A stretch of DNA of 64,000 nucleotides from Paractinoplanes toevensis. GTDB lineage: Bacteria; Actinomycetota; Actinomycetes; Mycobacteriales; Micromonosporaceae. The DNA is taken from positions 1 to 64,000 of the forward strand of contig NZ_BOQN01000058.1 in the NCBI RefSeq assembly GCF_018332695.1, written 5' to 3'. Numbering within the stretch: the stretch's first letter is position 1; the number at the start of each line of letters is the position of its first letter. The translations under genes and the position numbers were made by a program. Below are positions 60,225 through 64,000 of the stretch, in pieces. Under the pieces are notes generated by a model, which made no database searches, was not told where the DNA came from, and worked only from the letters and a program-made list of their open reading frames with translations.

Positions 60225-61336
60225 CAGGTCAGCCTAGTCACCGTTATCTCCACCTCGGTGCCCTGGCCGGGGGCTGAAACGATGGTGACCGTGCCGCCCA
60301 GGTCGGTGATGCGGCCGCGGATCGACTGGGCCACGCCGAGCCGGCCCTGCGCCTCGGCCTGCACCAGGCGGTCGGGTTCGATGCCGCAGCCGTCGTCGCG
60401 CACGGTCACCACCACCTCGTCCGGCGTGTCCTCCACCAGGATGTAGACCTTGGTGCCGGGGTCGCAGTGCCGTTCCACGTTGTCCAGGGCCGCGGCCACG
60501 GCCGCGGCGATCTCCCGGGCCGTCCCGGCGGGCAGCCGGACCGGTTCGGCCGGGCCGGAGATGGTCACGTCGGGTGACTCGCGCGCACCCAGGAGGGTCA
60601 TCAGGTCGGCGCCGTCCACGATCGGCACCGACCGGGCGGCGACCAGGCTGCGCAGTTTCGCCTCCTGCTGCCCGGCCAGCCGGGCCAGCTCGCCGGCCTC
60701 CCCGTCGAGCCCGGCCCCGCGCCGTTTCACCAGCGCCAGCACCTGCAGCACGGAGTCGTGGATGTCCCGGGCGAGCCGCTCCCGCTCCCGGGTGGCCGCC
60801 TCCAGCTCGATGGCGCGTTGCAGCCGTTCCTGGGCGACCTCGGCGATCCGCACGAGATAGCCGACCGCGATGGCTGCCAGCAGCATCAGCACCGAGCCGG
60901 TGAGCGCGGCCTGGTCCCAGTGGGCGCGCACGGTCAGGTCGGTGACCCCCATGGCCAGCGCGGCGGCGATCCCGCCACGGCGGCCGCCGGCCACCGCCCA
61001 GGCCAGCACCGGCGCCACGTGCCAGGCGACGGCGAGGGTGGGCTTGCCCTCCTCGAGCGCGATCCGGCCGACGACCCCCACGCTGGCGGCCAGGGCCGCC
61101 GCGGTGATCAGGAGGTCGGCGACCAGGAGGAGCGGGCGGCGGCGGGCCGGGTTGGCATAGGCGTAGGTCGTGAAAGCCGTCCAGCCGAGCATGACCGCCA
61201 GCACCGGCCAGGCGAGGACCGGTCGCGCGTAGTGGGCGACGTTGTTGATCACGAGGATCGTCGCGTACGTCAGTGCCGCGATCCGGTACACCGCGATGGC
61301 CCGCCACAGCGGTGCCTGAAAGCCGCTGTCCCGCAT
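60224..61336 (-). CDS. NarL-partner sensor histidine kinase (MacS-like)
   Basis: This 370-aa kinase has about five to six N-terminal membrane helices (about 15-170), a short coiled coil, the HisKA_3 box RLARDIHDSVLQVLALV (about 195), and an HATPase domain (AAALDNVERHCDPG N box, DDGCGIEPD, GQGTEVEI). The start at 61336 has AAAGG 7 bp upstream; a further ATG 21 bp earlier lacks one. It is translationally coupled to the response regulator. Signal unknown. Confidence 0.92.
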   Translation of the reverse strand: MRDSGFQAPLWRAIAVYRIAALTYATILVINNVAHYARPVLAWPVLAVMLGWTAFTTYAYANPARRRPLLLVADLLITAAALAASVGVVGRIALEEGKPTLAVAWHVAPVLAWAVAGGRRGGIAAALAMGVTDLTVRAHWDQAALTGSVLMLLAAIAVGYLVRIAEVAQERLQRAIELEAATRERERLARDIHDSVLQVLALVKRRGAGLDGEAGELARLAGQQEAKLRSLVAARSVPIVDGADLMTLLGARESPDVTISGPAEPVRLPAGTAREIAAAVAAALDNVERHCDPGTKVYILVEDTPDEVVVTVRDDGCGIEPDRLVQAEAQGRLGVAQSIRGRITDLGGTVTIVSAPGQGTEVEITVTRLT

Positions 61337-61440
61337 GCGCCGACCTTTCCACATCACACCGACCGGGCGAGCCCCGCCCTGCGGAAAGATCGGACGTCGC
61401 CTACGGTCGAGACATCAGCACCGAGGTTCTGCTCACCGAG

Positions 61441-61818
61441 ATGTTCGACCGCAGCTCGATCACCGCGCTGCGGCACGCCGTCGCGTCCCGCGCCGCCGAC
61501 GCCGGCCTGGGTGGCGACCGGCTCGACGACTTCGTGGTGGCCGTCAATGAGCTGTTGACCAACGCGGTCCGGCACGGCGGCGGTCTGGGCCGGGTCGCGC
61601 TGTGGTGCGCCGACGACGCGGTGGTGTGCGAGGTCAGCGACACGGGGCTGGGCCTGACCGACCCGGTGCCGGAAAAGCCGGTGCGACCTGCGACGACTCA
61701 ACCGGGTGGCTGGGGTCTCTGGCTGGCCGAGGAGTTGACCGATACCTTTCAGTTGATCACGGGCGCCGGTGGGACGACGGTTCGGGTTTCCAGTCGGGTT
61801 TCCTTAAGGGAGTCTTAA
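61441..61818 (+). CDS. RsbW-like anti-sigma ATP-binding protein
   Basis: The first standard start in frame, ATG 61441, gives 125 aa with a HATPase fold: FVVAVNELLTNAVRHGGG (N box), VSDTGLGL, GGWGLWLAEEL. The frame is open upstream and the residues STEVLLTE just before the ATG look like the usual beta-strand start of the family, so the true start may be upstream at a non-standard codon. It is the third RsbW-like gene in the window. It is divergent from the MacS-like kinase. Confidence 0.8.
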   Translation: MFDRSSITALRHAVASRAADAGLGGDRLDDFVVAVNELLTNAVRHGGGLGRVALWCADDAVVCEVSDTGLGLTDPVPEKPVRPATTQPGGWGLWLAEELTDTFQLITGAGGTTVRVSSRVSLRES

Positions 61819-61892
61819 AACTGCTGCCCCGATCTTGCGGGATCGGGCTCGTGTCAACAAAGTCGTGCCTGCTGTTACCTGAAGGGGAGTTC

Positions 61893-62891
61893 ATGGTGCA
61901 CGAGGCACGTCATCGGTCCAGTACGCCGGCGTGGATGTCCCGGCCGAGGACCGTGGCGGTTCTGGCGGTGGCTGCCGCGGGTCTGATGGCGGCCGTCTGG
62001 CTGCCCTCGCAGAACGACGTGGCCTCGGCCGACACGCACCACCGCAACCCCGCGCGCTACGGCCGGAGCTCGTTCTCCGACGACTTCACCAGCGGCGGCC
62101 TGGACATGTCGAAGTGGGCGCTGCTCAAGAACAACGGCACCCCGGTCGGCGACGGCGCCTCGATCTCCGACGGCGAGGCCCAGGTCACCCGGGTCCTGCG
62201 GTCGAAGCAGACGTTCACCGACGCGTTCGGGCACGCCGAGGCGCGGATCAAGGTGCAGCGCAGGAACGGCGTGTGGCGGGCGTTCTCGCTGCTGGACGCG
62301 GACGGCCGGGTGCCACAGGGCACGATCGAGACGATCGAGGGCGGCATCGACCCGACGTCCGGGCGCAACTTCCACACGTACGCCCTGGACTGGTCGCCGG
62401 AAGAAGTGGTCTGGACCGTCGACGGCAAGCCGAGCCTCCGGCTGGTGCGGCAGGACGACGGCGGGCCGTTGACGCTGGTGCTCAACCTGGCCAGCGACGG
62501 AGATTCGGCCGGGCGCATGGAGATCGACTTCGTGCAGGTCTTCACGTCGCCGAGCGGGCCGCCCACGGCTTCGCCGTCGGGGGAACCGACGACCGAGCCG
62601 ACGACCGAGCCGACGAGCCCGCCGACCGAGCCGACCGCCGAGCCGACGACCCCGCCGAGCACTGAGCCGACGCCGACGCCGCCGACCGAGCCGACCACAC
62701 CGCCGGCCACCACGACGCCGCCTCCGCCGGCCGAGACCACCCCGGCCGCCGCCGAGTGGGCCACGTTCACCAAGTACTCGGTCGGCGACCTGGTCCTCTT
62801 CGAGGGCGTGACCTACCGAGTGCTCGAGGCGCACACCTCGCTGCCCGGCTGGGAGCCCACGAAGCTGCCCAATCTCTTCGAAAAGGTGTAA
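61893..62891 (+). CDS. Secreted GH16-like protein with degenerate catalytic site and chitin-binding-like tail
   Basis: This 332-aa exported protein has a signal/anchor near 22-42 (VAVLAVAAAGLMAAVWL), a GH16-like beta-jellyroll (about 55-220: SDDFTSGGLDMSKW, YALDWSPEEVVWTVDG), a Pro/Thr/Glu linker (about 228-290) and a CBM5/12-like tail (WATFTKYSVGDLVLFEGVTYR in part, 290-332). At the GH16 catalytic motif it reads TIETIE (144-149), where the next gene reads EIDIME. The nucleophile Glu is replaced by Thr, so it is probably a binding protein. AAGGGGAG precedes the ATG. Confidence 0.82.
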   Translation: MVHEARHRSSTPAWMSRPRTVAVLAVAAAGLMAAVWLPSQNDVASADTHHRNPARYGRSSFSDDFTSGGLDMSKWALLKNNGTPVGDGASISDGEAQVTRVLRSKQTFTDAFGHAEARIKVQRRNGVWRAFSLLDADGRVPQGTIETIEGGIDPTSGRNFHTYALDWSPEEVVWTVDGKPSLRLVRQDDGGPLTLVLNLASDGDSAGRMEIDFVQVFTSPSGPPTASPSGEPTTEPTTEPTSPPTEPTAEPTTPPSTEPTPTPPTEPTTPPATTTPPPPAETTPAAAEWATFTKYSVGDLVLFEGVTYRVLEAHTSLPGWEPTKLPNLFEKV

Positions 62892-62987
62892 CTAGGGGCC
62901 GATTCCGCCGAAGCGGCTTGACCGACGACCGTCTATCTATAAAGACTGTTGCCGGTAACGCACGCCTCTTCCCCGGAGGAATCCCCC

Positions 62988-64000
62988 ATGCGTAAGACCC
63001 GTTTCCTTCTCGCCGCGGCCGTGGTCGCGACGACACTCACCGCCGGTCTGTGGGCCGGCACCCGCAACGACACCGCCGAAGCCGCGGTCGGCCCGGTTAC
63101 CTGGTCGGACGAGTTCAACGGCGCGGCCAACACCCCGGTCGACTCGTCGAAGTGGAAGTTCGACATCGGCGGCAGCGGCTGGGGCAACAACGAGCAGGAG
63201 TACTACACCAACTCGACCAGCAATGTCCGCCAGGACGGCGCCGGCCACCTGGCGATCACCGCCCGTAAGGAGAACCCGGCGAACTACCAGTGCCACTACG
63301 GCACCTGTCAGTACACATCGGGCCGCATCCTGACCGCGGACAAGTTCTCGCAGACCTACGGCCGGTTCGAGGCCAGCATCAAGATCCCGAAGGGTCAGGG
63401 CATCTGGCCGGCGTTCTGGATGCTGGGCGGCAACAACTGGCCCACCACCGGCGAGATCGACATCATGGAGAACGTCGGCAACGCGCCGAACACGGTCTAC
63501 GGCACGGTGCACGGGCCCGGTTACTCCGGCGCGGGTGGCGTCGGCGGCAACCGGACGATCGGCTCGGCACTCGGCGACGCCTTCCACACGTACGCGGTGG
63601 ATTGGTCTCCGAATCTGATCGTCTGGTATTTGGACGGTTCCGAGTACTTCCGGGTCACGCCGTCGAACGTCAGCGGCAACTGGGTCTTCGACCACAACTT
63701 CTTCATGATCCTGAACGTCGCGGTCGGCGGCTACTGGCCCGGTTACCCGGACGCCAGCACGGTGTTCCCGCAGACCATGCTGGTCGACTACGTCCGCGTC
63801 TCGGCGTGGAACAACGACAACGGCGGCGGCGGTACGGGCACCGGTAACGCGCTGAAGAGCAACTTCAGCGGCCGGTGCATCGACATCCCGGGGGCCAACC
63901 CGGTCGACGGTGCCCGCCTGCAGACGTACGACTGCAACGGCACCGCCGCCCAGAAGTGGACCGCCAACAGCGACGGCACCCTGCGGTCGATGGGCAAGTG
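62988..64000 (+). CDS. Secreted GH16 endo-beta-1,3-glucanase with ricin-B lectin domain (3' end outside window)
   Basis: A GGAGG site precedes the ATG at 62988; about 337 codons are visible. A Sec signal (LLAAAVVATTLTAGLWA) leads into a GH16 domain (about 35-275) with the complete catalytic motif EIDIME (156-161; nucleophile Glu156, acid/base Glu161), WPAFWMLG and HTYAVDWSP. A Gly/Thr linker leads into a ricin-type beta-trefoil (SGRCIDIPG, QKWTANSDGTL) cut by the edge. It would hydrolyse laminarin-type glucans outside the cell. Confidence 0.93.
   Translation, partial: MRKTRFLLAAAVVATTLTAGLWAGTRNDTAEAAVGPVTWSDEFNGAANTPVDSSKWKFDIGGSGWGNNEQEYYTNSTSNVRQDGAGHLAITARKENPANYQCHYGTCQYTSGRILTADKFSQTYGRFEASIKIPKGQGIWPAFWMLGGNNWPTTGEIDIMENVGNAPNTVYGTVHGPGYSGAGGVGGNRTIGSALGDAFHTYAVDWSPNLIVWYLDGSEYFRVTPSNVSGNWVFDHNFFMILNVAVGGYWPGYPDASTVFPQTMLVDYVRVSAWNNDNGGGGTGTGNALKSNFSGRCIDIPGANPVDGARLQTYDCNGTAAQKWTANSDGTLRSMGK

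Noticed and set aside
62918..62945. TTGACC/TATAAA as a promoter for the active GH16 gene
   Set aside because: The spacing is 14 bp for TATAAA, or 16 bp with a weaker TAAAGA; too uncertain to list as a feature.

Overview
This high-GC window comes from an actinobacterium, most likely the Micromonosporaceae (Actinoplanes/Micromonospora-like). Supporting signs are two WhiB-family proteins, a SigR/RsrA pair, a fused E2-E1 2-oxoglutarate decarboxylase/dehydrogenase (Kgd), a nickel superoxide dismutase with its maturation protease, a 24-residue bL37 ribosomal protein, a DUF5709 protein, and frequent GTG starts with 4-bp ATGA/GTGA overlaps. No tRNA, rRNA, CRISPR array or insertion sequence was recognised.

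Layout. 1-5 kb: an MprAB/PepD-like stress module on the minus strand (response regulator, histidine kinase, HtrA protease cut by the window edge), then an olsB-olsA-like acyltransferase pair. 5-12 kb: an ABC exporter, kgd with a strong terminator, a 59-aa DUF6104-like gene overlapping an AAA ATPase. 11.7-14.3 kb: an HTH/zinc-finger regulator and small membrane protein, followed by 1.4 kb of AT-richer, hairpin-rich DNA without a recognisable gene. 14.3-27 kb: pta-ackA, two lipoprotein alpha/beta hydrolases, a quinone-oxidoreductase-like protein, malic enzyme, sodX<>sodN, GNAT, anti-sigma kinase, FadR regulator, diacylglycerol-kinase-like protein. 27-31.7 kb: whiB1 behind two Crp-like palindromes, then a minus-strand assimilatory sulfur operon (leader peptide, sulfite reductase, 52-aa zinc-ribbon protein, APS reductase, sirohydrochlorin chelatase) joined by overlapping starts and stops.

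33-45 kb is the main accessory locus: a secreted LamG protein and a 2203-aa RHS protein with a HINT pretoxin domain and a YwqJ-like deaminase tip, followed within 10 bp by two small genes (one SUKH-3-like) that are probable immunity genes. The locus lies between whiB1 and pdtaS, which are neighbours in mycobacteria, so it looks like part of an insertion into a conserved neighbourhood.

45-57 kb returns to conserved synteny (pdtaS, TB7.3-like biotinyl carrier, bL37, rsrA, sigR, SRAP peptidase, aroA, rsgA, hisN). 58-62 kb has a STAS-HATPase fusion, DUF5709, a NarL-type two-component system and another anti-sigma kinase. The window ends with two adjacent GH16 proteins, the first with a degenerate active site and a chitin-binding-like tail, the second apparently catalytic with a ricin-B lectin domain and cut by the window edge.

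Functionally, the window combines envelope stress and redox sensing (MprAB-like, SigR/RsrA, WhiB1, Ni-SOD), central carbon overflow (Kgd, malic enzyme, Pta-AckA), sulfur assimilation including siroheme supply, and a contact-dependent polymorphic toxin locus.
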